Positions 37,872 through 46,312 of a stretch of DNA of 64,000 nucleotides are shown one piece after another. The notes below the pieces were generated by a model that worked only from the letters and a program-made list of their open reading frames with translations, searched no databases and had not been told where the DNA came from. Where the stretch lies: the NCBI RefSeq assembly GCF_024509055.1, contig NZ_JANINM010000536.1, positions 1-64,000 on the forward strand, written 5' to 3'. The stretch is from Mesorhizobium sp. (GTDB taxonomy: Bacteria; Pseudomonadota; Alphaproteobacteria; Rhizobiales; Rhizobiaceae). Within the stretch, counting starts at the first letter, position 1, and each line of letters opens with the position of its first letter. Made by a program: the position numbers and the translations under genes.

Positions 37872-39134
37872 TCAGCCCGCCGGCAGGGTCGCGGCCGTCG
37901 TCGCGTAGTGGAACGCATCGAAATTGCGCAGCACCGGCTCGTTGGGCAGGTCCGGCAGCACGCGGTTGACGATGAACGGCACAGCCTGTTCCGTCAGGCC
38001 GCCATGCGAACGAAGCGGTTCGTCGAGCGCCGCCAGGTTGTGGCGATGCGCGCTGGTGCCGATCGTCATGTTCTCGCCCGAGATCATGATGATGTCACCC
38101 ATGCGGTCCTCGGGAAGCTCGAAGCGGGCGCAGCCCTCTTCCCGGCCGACGACCAGGATGATGTCCTTGACCTCACGGAGCTTCGCCATGATCGCCTCGC
38201 GGTCGGCTCCCTTTGGCAGATACGCCGTTGCGAAGGAGCCGAGCGCGCCGTGATGCACCACATAGGGGTCGGTGATCGGCAGGATGACGCGGGCCGTGTC
38301 CTTGCCCAGCCATTCGTCCAGCAGATCCTGCACATAGACGACAGCAGGCGAGCCGTCGGCGAGATGCTTCGGCTTCATGCCGTGGTCGGCGGTGACGACG
38401 ATGGCAGCACCCAGGGCATCGAGTTCGGCAAGGTATTTGTCGAACATCTCGTAGAAGGCGTTCGCCTGCGGCACGCCCGGCGCGTATTTGTGCTGCACAT
38501 AGTCGGTGGTCGTCAGATACATCACGTCGGGGCGGAATTCCTTCAGCAGCTTGACGCCTGCGGCAAAGACGAATTCCGACAGCTCTGCCGAATAGACTTC
38601 CGGCACCGGACGGCCGAGCCACTGCGAGGCGTTGTCGATGCCGTTGGCGGCCTTGGTCGTGGTGTCCGACTTTTCCGACGAGAAGCACACGGCGCGGCCT
38701 TCGTCGTGGCCCAGGCCGTGTCCAAGCAAAGCCCTGAGCTTGTCCTTGGCGGTGACGACCGCGACCTTCGCGCCGGCGTCGTAGAACGCCTTGAAGATGG
38801 TCGGCGCGCGCAGGAACTTCGGATCGTTCATCATCACCTCCTCCCCGGTTTCCGGGTTGTAGAGGTAGTTGCCGCAAATGCCGTGCACGGCGGGCGGACG
38901 CCCGGTGGCGATCGAGAGGTTGTTGGGGTTGGTGAAGCTCGGGATCACGCTGTGGGCGGTGCGCACGGTGCCCTTTTCCTTGATCCGGACCAACGCCGGC
39001 ATCAGGCCGGCGCGGATGGCTTCGTCGAGATAGGCCGGCTCACAGCCGTCGAGGCAGATCGCGATCGCCGGCACGCGCGGCCAGGGATAGTTTCGTCCAT
39101 TCGCGGACACGGAAACGGGGGACATCTGGTTCAT
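37872..39134 (-). CDS. phnA: Phosphonoacetate hydrolase
   Basis: 420 aa of the alkaline-phosphatase superfamily. It cleaves the C-P bond of phosphonoacetate to acetate and phosphate with two zinc ions. D29 (IAICLDGCEPAYLDEAI) and T68 (VIPSFTNPNNLSIATGRPP) fall at the metal ligand and nucleophile positions of the S. meliloti enzyme. Further ligands are in TTTDYVQHKYAPG, VTADHGMKPKH and SAHRHNLAAL. It lies 32 bp downstream of phnW. The ending NFDAFHYATTAATLPAG abuts the repeat element. Confidence 0.93.
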   Translation of the reverse strand: MNQMSPVSVSANGRNYPWPRVPAIAICLDGCEPAYLDEAIRAGLMPALVRIKEKGTVRTAHSVIPSFTNPNNLSIATGRPPAVHGICGNYLYNPETGEEVMMNDPKFLRAPTIFKAFYDAGAKVAVVTAKDKLRALLGHGLGHDEGRAVCFSSEKSDTTTKAANGIDNASQWLGRPVPEVYSAELSEFVFAAGVKLLKEFRPDVMYLTTTDYVQHKYAPGVPQANAFYEMFDKYLAELDALGAAIVVTADHGMKPKHLADGSPAVVYVQDLLDEWLGKDTARVILPITDPYVVHHGALGSFATAYLPKGADREAIMAKLREVKDIILVVGREEGCARFELPEDRMGDIIMISGENMTIGTSAHRHNLAALDEPLRSHGGLTEQAVPFIVNRVLPDLPNEPVLRNFDAFHYATTAATLPAG

Positions 39135-39166
39135 CGGGGGCCTTCCAGGCGTTCGTAGTTGTTTCT

Positions 39167-40369
39167 TCAGGCGGCAAGCTTGGCGCGTTCCTCGAGCGCG
39201 GCACGCGGTGGCGCAGCGCTCGCCACGCCCATTTCGGCAAGCGACTGGCGAGCAGCCTCGACGACACGGCGCATGACGTGCTCGTCCATGCGGCCGATGC
39301 AGCCGACGCGGAACGATTCCACCACCGTCAGCTTACCGGGATAGATGATGAAGCTCTTGGACTTCATCAGTTCGTAGAAGCGGTCGAACACGAACTTCTC
39401 GTCCGCGGGGCAGAAGAAGGTGACGATGATCGGCGACAGCCAGCGATCGGAAAGCAGGGTTTCGAAGCCGAGCTCACGCATGCCCGCCACCATGACGTCG
39501 CGGTTTTTCGTGTAGCGGGCGCCACGACCGGCAACGCCGCCCTCGGCCTCATGCATCTTGAGCGCCTCGATGAAGGCGGCCACGACATGCGTCGGCGGTG
39601 TGAACCGCCACTGCCCAGTCTTTTCCATCGCCGCCCATTGCGCATGGACGTCGAGCGACAGCGAGTGGCTGCGGCCCTTCGCGGCTACAAGCTCGGTCTT
39701 CCTGGCGATGACGAAGCCGAAGCCGGGCACGCCCTCGATGCACTTGTTGGCCGAGGACACCATCGCCTCGTAACGGATCTCGTTGACGTCGAGCGCGATG
39801 GCGCCGAACGCGCTCATCGAATCGACCAGGAGCTTGCGGCCCCTAGCCTGCACAGCCTGCGCAATCTCGGCCAGCGGATTGAGGATGCCTGAGCTGGTCT
39901 CGCAATGGATGGCGATGACATGCGTGATCGACGGGTCGGCGTCGAGCGCCGCGGCAACCTCCTCGCCACGCGGCGGCAGGTAGTCGCCCTTGTCGATCAG
40001 CGTATGGGCACGGCCGAGATATTGCATGGTCTGGGCGGCGCGCAGGCCGTATGCGCCATTCGCCAGGACCAGCACCTTGCCATCCTTCGGCACGAAGGAA
40101 CCGAGCATGGCCTCGACGCAGAAGGAACCGGAGCCCTGCATCGGCACGCAATCGAACTCGTTATTCCTGTCGCCGGTCAGCGCCAGCAGCCGGCGTCGGA
40201 GATCGGCGGTCATGGCGCGGAAATCGCCATCCCATGATCCCCAGTCGCGCAGCATAGCCTGCTTGACCGCGTAAGCAGTGGTCAGGGGTCCGGGCGTGAG
40301 CAGGTAGGGTTCTCCGAGCGCGGGGGCCTCGAAACCCTCGACCGGGGTCAATGTGGTTTCGGCTCGCAT
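39167..40369 (-). CDS. phnW: 2-aminoethylphosphonate:pyruvate aminotransferase
   Basis: 400 aa from ATG 40369, with GGAGGAACG upstream; an earlier in-frame ATG at 40399 would put that ribosome site inside the gene. It transfers the amino group of AEP to pyruvate, giving phosphonoacetaldehyde and alanine. The class-V fold opens LLTPGPLTTAYAVKQAMLRDWGSWD; FDCVPMQGSGSFCVEAMLGSF and IHCETSSGILNPL follow, and the PLP lysine is K209 in SSANKCIEGVPGFGFVIA. It is first in the minus-strand catabolic set and divergent from the LysR gene. Confidence 0.94.
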   Translation of the reverse strand: MRAETTLTPVEGFEAPALGEPYLLTPGPLTTAYAVKQAMLRDWGSWDGDFRAMTADLRRRLLALTGDRNNEFDCVPMQGSGSFCVEAMLGSFVPKDGKVLVLANGAYGLRAAQTMQYLGRAHTLIDKGDYLPPRGEEVAAALDADPSITHVIAIHCETSSGILNPLAEIAQAVQARGRKLLVDSMSAFGAIALDVNEIRYEAMVSSANKCIEGVPGFGFVIARKTELVAAKGRSHSLSLDVHAQWAAMEKTGQWRFTPPTHVVAAFIEALKMHEAEGGVAGRGARYTKNRDVMVAGMRELGFETLLSDRWLSPIIVTFFCPADEKFVFDRFYELMKSKSFIIYPGKLTVVESFRVGCIGRMDEHVMRRVVEAARQSLAEMGVASAAPPRAALEERAKLAA

Positions 40370-40381
40370 CGGTCGTTCCTC

Positions 40382-40456
40382 CAAATGGGCATTTGTCATG
40401 CGCGAATTATCGCCAGACTCGATCTATTTGAAAAATCGTTATTTTGTATTCGAATA
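40382..40456. promoter_or_regulatory. Two palindromes in the phnW upstream region
   Basis: CAAATG-GG-CATTTG (40382-40395) is a perfect 6-2-6 palindrome 13 bp before the phnW start. TATTCGAATA (40447-40456) is a perfect 10-bp palindrome in an AT-rich block (about 40420-40475) that probably holds the phnW promoter. Either could be a regulator site or, for the first, a leader hairpin. The remainder of the 429-bp gap (40476-40740) shows no gene or motif I can support. Confidence 0.4.
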
Positions 40457-40743
40457 TAAATTCAACTGATACATCGCGAGGTGCGTGCCATATGGCCTGG
40501 CAACGCCCGACCGCGTGAGTGGCGGATAGTGGTTCTTGTCGTGGTTTTCGCACTCCATGTCCCGGACATGCCCCTTCTCCGCGACGAGTCTCCCTTGCCG
40601 CGCCGCGGTCGTCCGAGATCAGCACATTCTACACAGGCTGCACATTCTCCATGACGCGCGCATGAAGGCCCGTGAGTCCGTGCCGGACTCTGGCCGAAAT
40701 CAGGGATCCCTCTCTGCCTGATCCGCCGCCAACTTTCGCTTTA

Positions 40744-40790
40744 CATAAGCCAATTCGTTGGTTTCAATGGTTACATCGGTTTGGCTTATG
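40744..40790. promoter_or_regulatory. LysR-type inverted repeat next to the phn regulator
   Basis: CATAAGCCAA (40744-40753) and TTGGCTTATG (40781-40790) are perfect 10-bp inverted repeats around a 27-bp spacer. A nested CCAA-TTCG-TTGG (40750-40761) and two TTACAT copies 30 bp apart (40741, 40771) suggest adjoining binding sites. The right arm ends 8 bp before the LysR start, so binding should block its own translation start or promoter: autorepression. Confidence 0.6.
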
Positions 40791-40798
40791 GAATTCGC

Positions 40799-41668
40799 AT
40801 GCGCTACGTTCAGCTGAGGGCTTTCCACCACGTCGCCATATGTGGCGGCTTCTCCCGCGCGGCGGAGGCGCTCTTCCTGACGCAGCCCGCCATCTCCGAT
40901 CAGGTACGCAAGCTCGAGGAAGAGTATGACGTCCTGCTTTTCAACCGCCACAAGAAGCAGGTCACCCTGACCCGGCAGGGCGAACGGCTGCTCGAGATCA
41001 CCAGGCGCATGTTCGACACCGAGCAGCAGGCGCTGGACCTTCTGTCGGAATCGCGCGCCCTTCGCTCGGGAACGCTGCGCATCGTGGCGGATGCCGCCCA
41101 CCATCTGCTGCGCATACTGGCGACTTTCCGGGCAAAATATCCGGGCGTCCAGGTCAGCGTGCGCGCTGGCAATACCGAGACCGTGATCACCAGCCTGTTC
41201 GCCTACGAGGCCGATCTCGGCGTACTGGGCGAGATCCCGGAGGGGCGCGAGTTCGAAATCCTTCGGCTCAACTCTTCGCCGATCGTCGCCTTCGTCGCGC
41301 ACGACCATCCTCTGGCCAGCGTACGAAAGCTCTCGCTGGCCGATCTCGTCCAGCAGCCGCTGGTCATGCGCGAGCGTGGCTCGAAGACGAGGCACAAGCT
41401 CGAAACGCTTGCCTCGTCGATGGGCATCGAGTTGAAGCCGACTATAGAAGCTGAGGGCCGCGAGGCGGTTCGCGAGATTGTCGCGTCCGGGGCCGGCGTC
41501 GGTTTCGTCACCCGGGCCGAATTCGGTCTCGACGGCAGGCTGAGGCCGATCCTGATCGACGCGCCGGAGATCCTGATGGACGAAGCGCTGATCTGCCTGC
41601 GCGAGCGATCCAGCGGCAAGCTGGTCAAGGCCTTCTGGGATATAGCCGGGCAGACCGTGGAGAACTGA
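40799..41668 (+). CDS. LysR-family regulator linked to aminoethylphosphonate catabolism
   Basis: 289 aa from ATG 40799; the frame reaches back to a TTG at 40781 that lies in the operator. The winged helix is YVQLRAFHHVAICGGFSRAAEALFLTQPAISDQVRKLEEEYDVLLFNR (residues 3-50). The rest is a LysR effector domain ending in MDEALICLRERSSGKLVKAFWDIAG. It fits the group of LysR proteins that accompany AEP genes (TIGR03339 type), by context and length. It is divergent from phnW and likely activates the phn genes in response to a phosphonate or its aldehyde. Confidence 0.88.
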   Translation: MRYVQLRAFHHVAICGGFSRAAEALFLTQPAISDQVRKLEEEYDVLLFNRHKKQVTLTRQGERLLEITRRMFDTEQQALDLLSESRALRSGTLRIVADAAHHLLRILATFRAKYPGVQVSVRAGNTETVITSLFAYEADLGVLGEIPEGREFEILRLNSSPIVAFVAHDHPLASVRKLSLADLVQQPLVMRERGSKTRHKLETLASSMGIELKPTIEAEGREAVREIVASGAGVGFVTRAEFGLDGRLRPILIDAPEILMDEALICLRERSSGKLVKAFWDIAGQTVEN

Positions 41669-41689
41669 CCGCCCGGGCCGGAGCCACTC

Positions 41690-42907
41690 TCAGATCACCG
41701 CCTCCTCCAGGAAGGGCTCGTTGCGCGGTATGCGCTCGTAGCAGAACGGCGACAGGTCGAGCGTCTGGAAGGCGCCGTGGATGATCAGCTCCGACACCGC
41801 CCGGCCGACCGCCGGCGACTGCTGCAGGCCATGGCCCGAGAAGCCGTTGGCGAACATGAAGTTCTTCAACTCGGGATGGAAGCCGACGATGCCGTTGTGG
41901 TCGAGCATGTTGTACTCATAGTGGCCGGTCCAGCTGGTCTGGACTTTCAGGGCATCGAAAGCCGGGATGCGGTGCCAGAGCGCCGGCCAGATATAGTCGT
42001 CGAACTCCTCGAAATGCATTTCGAAGTCGTCATAGTCGGCCGGCCCGTCGCCCTGCGGCGTGTTGCCGGTGAGGAAAAGCTCACCCTCCGGGCGCACGAA
42101 GGTGCCGGAGAGGTCGATGACATTGGGCATCCGGCCGGGGATCGGATTGGCGCTGGCGAAGACGAAGCTGTAGCGCTTGTAGGGCGCCACCGGGATCGAC
42201 AGTCCGGCCATGCCGGCGACCTGCTGCGCGCGCGGGCCCGCCGCATTGACCAATGTGCCGCAGGCGACGGTCTCGCCGGTCGCGAGGCGCGCCGAGACCA
42301 CCCGCCCATCGACGATGTCCAATCCCGTCACGGCATTGTCGATATATTCGACGCCGCTGCCTTGGGCGGCGCGGCGAAAGCCGTTCAACAGGCCCATGGA
42401 ATCGAACCAGCCTTCTTCGCGGGCGCCCCAGGAGCCGCCGCCGAGATCATCGACGTTCAGCCACGGGAAGCGTTCCTTCAGCAGGCCTGGCTCGAGGAAG
42501 ACGGTGTGCGCGCCGAGGCTGCGCTGCAGGTCGACCCGCTCCCTGGCCGCCTCCACGCCGTCCGGTGAGCAGCAATAGAGATATCCATGTTCCTTGAAGC
42601 CGAGATCCGGCGCCGGCTCGTTCTTGTAGAACGGAGCCATCCGCTCCTGGAAGCCGCGGATGATCTCGATGCCGAACTGGCTGATCTTCACATTGATTGG
42701 ATTGGAATATTGCTGGCGGATGGCGCTGGTTGAAAGTGCCGTCGAGGAAAACTCGTAGCTCGAGTCGCGCTCGACCACGAGGATCGATACGCGGTCGCCC
42801 AGCGCCTGGCTCAACCAGTAGGCCGTAGACGAACCGACGACCGCGCCGCCGACGATGACGATGTCATAGGCATTGCGCGAAGGCGCCTTGTAGGGGGGGA
42901 TCGCCAT
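41690..42907 (-). CDS. FAD-dependent oxidoreductase, DAO/sarcosine-oxidase-like
   Basis: 405 aa. FAD-binding N-terminus AYDIVIVGGAVVGSSTAYWLSQALGDRVSILVVERD; then SSTALSTSAIRQQYSNPINVKISQFG, and near the end SWTGHYEYNMLDHNGIVGFHPELKNFMFANGFSGHGLQQSPAVGRAVSELI. This is the dimethylglycine/sarcosine/FOXRED1-like branch, which oxidises secondary amines or amino acids. It follows the aldolase gene by 15 bp and converges on the LysR gene. No signal peptide. The substrate is unknown; it may feed the dehydrogenases encoded across the divergent promoter. Confidence 0.85.
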   Translation of the reverse strand: MAIPPYKAPSRNAYDIVIVGGAVVGSSTAYWLSQALGDRVSILVVERDSSYEFSSTALSTSAIRQQYSNPINVKISQFGIEIIRGFQERMAPFYKNEPAPDLGFKEHGYLYCCSPDGVEAARERVDLQRSLGAHTVFLEPGLLKERFPWLNVDDLGGGSWGAREEGWFDSMGLLNGFRRAAQGSGVEYIDNAVTGLDIVDGRVVSARLATGETVACGTLVNAAGPRAQQVAGMAGLSIPVAPYKRYSFVFASANPIPGRMPNVIDLSGTFVRPEGELFLTGNTPQGDGPADYDDFEMHFEEFDDYIWPALWHRIPAFDALKVQTSWTGHYEYNMLDHNGIVGFHPELKNFMFANGFSGHGLQQSPAVGRAVSELIIHGAFQTLDLSPFCYERIPRNEPFLEEAVI

Positions 42908-42922
42908 GGATCGTCTCCAGGT

Positions 42923-43687
42923 CTACGGGTTGAACGAAGCTATCAGGGCGTCGGAGCCCCGCGCCAGCAGCCCGAGGTCGGACCCTACGGCCACCATGGT
43001 GAAGCCGTCGGCGATATAACGGTCCGCGTCTGCCTTCGCCGGAGCCAGAATGCCGCTCGCCTTGCCGGCCGCGGCCGCAGCCTTGCGCACGGACGCGATC
43101 GCCTCCTGCACATGCGCGGCACCCGGATTGCCCATCGCGCCCATGTTGGTTGAAAGATCGCCAGGCCCGACAAAGAGAACGTCGACACCGTCAACGGCTG
43201 CGATCGCGGCGGCATTGGCGACACCGGATTCGTCCTCGATCTGCACGGCCAGCAACTGCTGCTCGCGAGCCTTGCCGTGATAGCCGGCGATGCGGCCGAA
43301 CGCATTGGCGCGGTGGCCGACCGAGAAGCCGCGGAACCCGCCTGGGGCATAAGTCATTGCGCCGACGATAGCGCGCGCCTGATCAGCCGTGCGCACGTTG
43401 GGGATCATCAGGCTGCGTGCGCCGATATCCAGGGCTTGCTTGATCAGGTTGGGATCGTCCGACGGCAGGCGCACCACAGCCTCGCAGGGAAATGCCGCCG
43501 CGACCTGCAACTGCGCCATGATGCTGCGCAGGTCGTTTGGACTATGCTCTCCGTCGATCAGCAGCCACCCTGCTCCCGAACCGGCGACGACCTCGGTGGT
43601 AAGCGCCGAGGCCAGTGAGCACCATATGCCGATATGGGCTCGGTCCGCCCTCACGGCGGCCTTTAGCGGATTCGCACGCTCCTGCAT
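42923..43687 (-). CDS. HpcH/HpaI-family 2-oxo-acid aldolase
   Basis: 254 aa from ATG 43687; the open frame upstream crosses the operator. Class-II pyruvate aldolase fold: AGWLLIDGEHSPNDL, EAVVRLPSDDPNLIKQALDIGARSLMIPNVRTADQA with the catalytic Arg, VQIEDESGVANAAAIAAVDGVDVLFVGPGDLSTNMG with the metal-binding Glu and Asp. It would split a 2-keto-3-deoxy or 4-hydroxy-2-oxo acid into pyruvate and an aldehyde. It is the first gene of the left arm of the divergent cluster. Confidence 0.88.
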   Translation of the reverse strand: MQERANPLKAAVRADRAHIGIWCSLASALTTEVVAGSGAGWLLIDGEHSPNDLRSIMAQLQVAAAFPCEAVVRLPSDDPNLIKQALDIGARSLMIPNVRTADQARAIVGAMTYAPGGFRGFSVGHRANAFGRIAGYHGKAREQQLLAVQIEDESGVANAAAIAAVDGVDVLFVGPGDLSTNMGAMGNPGAAHVQEAIASVRKAAAAAGKASGILAPAKADADRYIADGFTMVAVGSDLGLLARGSDALIASFNP

Positions 43688-43727
43688 TTGCGATCGGTCT
43701 CCATCGAAAGAAGATGCATTGAAATTT

Positions 43728-43748
43728 GTATGATGTCCTATATCATAC
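43728..43748. promoter_or_regulatory. 21-bp inverted repeat, GntR/FCD operator candidate
   Basis: GTATGAT, a 7-bp spacer, and ATCATAC form a perfect 7-7-7 inverted repeat. It is 41 bp upstream of the aldolase and 48 bp upstream of the dehydrogenase on the other strand. A FadR-type GntR regulator is encoded in the right arm at 46717, and it is the natural ligand for this site. Confidence 0.55.
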
Positions 43749-43795
43749 GCCTCCAGTGAGCTGCAAGGCGTTCTGACGCCGCATGGGAGTTGCGC

Positions 43796-44686
43796 ATGAA
43801 AATCGGCTTCATAGGGCTTGGTGTCATGGGAGCGCCGATGGCGCGGCATCTTGCCGATGCAGGACACGAGATCGTCACGGTCCTGAACCGCTCCCCTTTA
43901 CCACAAGATTTGAAGGCAATGATCGTCGCCTCCCCCGCCGACGTGGCGCGGTCGTGCGAAATCGTCATCACAATGCTAGCCGACACGCCCGACGTGGAGC
44001 GTGTCTTGCTCGGGCAGCAAGGCGTGATCGAAGGTATTTCCACTGGCAAGCTGATTATCGACATGAGCTCGATCAGCCCGATCGCCACGGCCGAATTCGC
44101 GACAAAGATCAGGAAAGCAGGCGCCGGCTATCTCGATGCGCCGGTCTCCGGCGGCGAGGTCGGCGCCAAGTCGGCGAGTCTCACCATCATGGTCGGCGGA
44201 CCGGCGGCCGAGTTCGAACGCGCTCTGCCGATTTTCCAGAAGCTCGGCAAGAACATCACCTTGATCGGCGACCAGAACGGCGCCGGCCAGACCTGCAAGA
44301 TCGCCAACCAGATCATCGTCGCGCTCAACATCGAGGCCGTGGCCGAGGCGCTGGTCTTCGCGAGCAAGGCGGGATGCGACCCGGCGAAAGTGCGGGCCGC
44401 GCTGATGGGCGGCTTCGCCTCGTCGCGCGTGCTCGAAGTGCATGGCGAGCGCATGATCAACCGCACTTTCGCGCCGGGCTTCCGCATCCGGCTGCACCAG
44501 AAGGATCTCAATCTTGCGCTCGAAAGCGCCCGTGCGCTCGGCATCGCCTTGCCGGGCACCGCAACGGCGCAGCAGTTGATGAATGCCTGTTCGGCCAGGG
44601 CGAGCGGCGCGGAAGCCGATCATTCGTCGCTCGTACGGGCCCTCGAAATCCTGAGTGACCACGAACTGTCAAACGGAAAGGAATAA
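43796..44686 (+). CDS. 3-hydroxyisobutyrate-dehydrogenase-family oxidoreductase (tartronate-semialdehyde-reductase-like)
   Basis: 296 aa from ATG 43796, 7 bases after GGGAG; a TTG at 43790 is less likely. NAD-binding MKIGFIGLGVMGAPMARHLADAGHEI; substrate motif YLDAPVSGGEVGAKSASLTIMVGG; catalytic Lys in GAGQTCKIANQIIVALNIEAVAEAL. The family reduces or oxidises beta-hydroxyacids such as tartronate semialdehyde or 3-hydroxyisobutyrate. It is the first gene of the right arm, 4 bp before the AroE-like gene. It could process the aldehyde released by the HpcH-type aldolase. Confidence 0.88.
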   Translation: MKIGFIGLGVMGAPMARHLADAGHEIVTVLNRSPLPQDLKAMIVASPADVARSCEIVITMLADTPDVERVLLGQQGVIEGISTGKLIIDMSSISPIATAEFATKIRKAGAGYLDAPVSGGEVGAKSASLTIMVGGPAAEFERALPIFQKLGKNITLIGDQNGAGQTCKIANQIIVALNIEAVAEALVFASKAGCDPAKVRAALMGGFASSRVLEVHGERMINRTFAPGFRIRLHQKDLNLALESARALGIALPGTATAQQLMNACSARASGAEADHSSLVRALEILSDHELSNGKE

Positions 44687-44690
44687 CCCG

Positions 44691-45503
44691 ATGCGCGGAA
44701 CCGGCAAGGCCGATGTTTTCGTCATGCTGGCCCATCCAGTGGGTCACGCGAAGAGCCCCGGCATGTTCAACGAGATCTTCGAACAGAAAGGTCTCGACAG
44801 CCTGATGGTGCCTTTGAGCTGCCGCCCGGAAGATTTCGACACCTTCTGGGCTGGGATCACGGCGGCCGAGAACATCCGGGGCGTGATCATCTCGGTGCCG
44901 TACAAGGTCCCCGTCTACCACAAATGCGCGGCCGCGCACGACCGCGCCGCGCGCGTGCAGAGCGCCAACTCGGTTCGCAGGCAGGCCGACGGCAGCTGGT
45001 ATGCCGACAATTTCGACGGCGTAGGCTTCATCGACGGACTGAAGGCCGGCGGACACCAGATCGCGGGCAAGCGCATCCTCCAGGTCGGCGCCGGCGGCGC
45101 GGGCGCCTCGCTGACTTATTGCCTTGCTGAGCAAGGGGCGGCGGAAATCCATTTGGCCGATATCGACAAGGAACGGGCGGCAAAACTCGCCTCGCTGGTC
45201 AACAAGACCTTCCCCAACTGCCGCATCGAGGTTGGCGAGCCGGATCCGTCCGGCATGGACATGGCAATCAACGCTACGCCTTCCGGATTGAAGGCCACGG
45301 ATCCGCTGCCGATGGACGTGAGCAAGCTGACCCCTGGCATGACCGTAGTCGACATCATCATGGAGCCGGCGGAGACGGCGCTGCTCAAGGCGGCGAAGCA
45401 GATCGGCTGCCGCATCCAGCCTGGGCGCCCGATGATGGATTTCCAGGTCGAAGCTATGGCCGAATTCTTCGACATCGAGCGCAAAGGCCGCCGCAATGGC
45501 TGA
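44691..45503 (+). CDS. Shikimate-dehydrogenase-like (AroE family) enzyme with altered substrate pocket
   Basis: 270 aa from ATG 44691. The AroE fold is clear: the N-terminal HPVGHAKSPGMFN, VPYKVPV with the catalytic Lys, ADNFDGVGF with the catalytic Asp, and the NADP loop QVGAGGAGASLTYCLAEQGA. The first carboxylate-binding Ser of E. coli AroE (S14) is Ala here, the second (S16) is kept, and the NTD motif is NFD. So shikimate is unlikely; a quinate-like or unrelated hydroxy compound is more probable. It overlaps the next SDR by 8 bp. Confidence 0.85.
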   Translation: MRGTGKADVFVMLAHPVGHAKSPGMFNEIFEQKGLDSLMVPLSCRPEDFDTFWAGITAAENIRGVIISVPYKVPVYHKCAAAHDRAARVQSANSVRRQADGSWYADNFDGVGFIDGLKAGGHQIAGKRILQVGAGGAGASLTYCLAEQGAAEIHLADIDKERAAKLASLVNKTFPNCRIEVGEPDPSGMDMAINATPSGLKATDPLPMDVSKLTPGMTVVDIIMEPAETALLKAAKQIGCRIQPGRPMMDFQVEAMAEFFDIERKGRRNG

Positions 45504-46302
45504 CGCGTTCGCCGCCGTCGTCATCGGTGGCACGTCCGGCATCGGACGCGCCATCGCGCTGCGCTTCGCCGAGGACGGCTATCAGGTGGTGGTCGCCGGC
45601 CGCGATGCTGTAAGAGGCAAGGAAGCGGCCGGCACCTGCGAGAATGCAGGCGCGCCGCGCGCGCTCTTTGTCCAGACTGATGTCGCCGATCCTGCTTCGG
45701 TCGAGGCCTTGGCGAAAGTCGTCGCGGAAATGTTCGGTGCACCCCACGCCGTGGTCAACTGCGCCGGGATCCTGCAGAGCGGCAAGCATGTGCTCGATCA
45801 GGACCTCGACGAGGACGAGCGGATGTGGCGCATCAATTATCGCGGCACGCTACTCGGCTGCCAGGTGTTCGGCCGGCTGATGTCGGCGGCCGGACGGGGC
45901 GCGATCCTCAATGTCGGCTCGCTTGCCTCATTCGCGCCGCTCTCGCTGCCGGCCTACACGCCCGGAAAGCACGCGGTCCTGGCGCTGACACAGATGCTGG
46001 CCGCCGAGCTCGGCCCGCATGGCGTTCGCGTCAATGCCGTGGCGCCGGGCTACACGCTTTCCGACGGACTGAAGGCGAAGATCGCCAAGGGCGAGCGCAA
46101 CCCGGAAGCCATCCAGGCAACCACGGCGCTGCGCCGCTTCGTCGAACCGCGCGACGTCGCCGAGGCGGCCCTGTTCCTCTGTTCCGGCCGCGCCGCGTCG
46201 ATCACCGGCGTCACGCTTCCGGTCGACGCCGGCTGGCTCGTCCAGGCGCCCTACGCGCAATATTTGCAAGGCAATCCCATCCGGCAAACGCCGGCAATCT
46301 GA
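45496..46302 (+). CDS. Short-chain dehydrogenase/reductase
   Basis: 268 aa, classical SDR: cofactor loop VVIGGTSGIGRAIALRF, the NCAG strand, Ser in NVGSLASFAPLS, and the catalytic Y-TPG-K pair in PAYTPGKHAVLAL. VNAVAPGYTLSDG and ITGVTLPVDAGW finish the fold. It oxidises or reduces a hydroxyl or keto group with NAD(P). The start overlaps the AroE-like gene, and the RidA gene follows 10 bp after its stop. Substrate unknown. Confidence 0.9.
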   Translation: MADAFAAVVIGGTSGIGRAIALRFAEDGYQVVVAGRDAVRGKEAAGTCENAGAPRALFVQTDVADPASVEALAKVVAEMFGAPHAVVNCAGILQSGKHVLDQDLDEDERMWRINYRGTLLGCQVFGRLMSAAGRGAILNVGSLASFAPLSLPAYTPGKHAVLALTQMLAAELGPHGVRVNAVAPGYTLSDGLKAKIAKGERNPEAIQATTALRRFVEPRDVAEAALFLCSGRAASITGVTLPVDAGWLVQAPYAQYLQGNPIRQTPAI

Positions 46303-46312
46303 GAGGCATTCC

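Noticed and set aside
40536-40721. Small open frame of 61 codons in the phnW-LysR gap
   Set aside because: No good ribosome site and no recognisable product; it ends just before the operator region and looks like noise.
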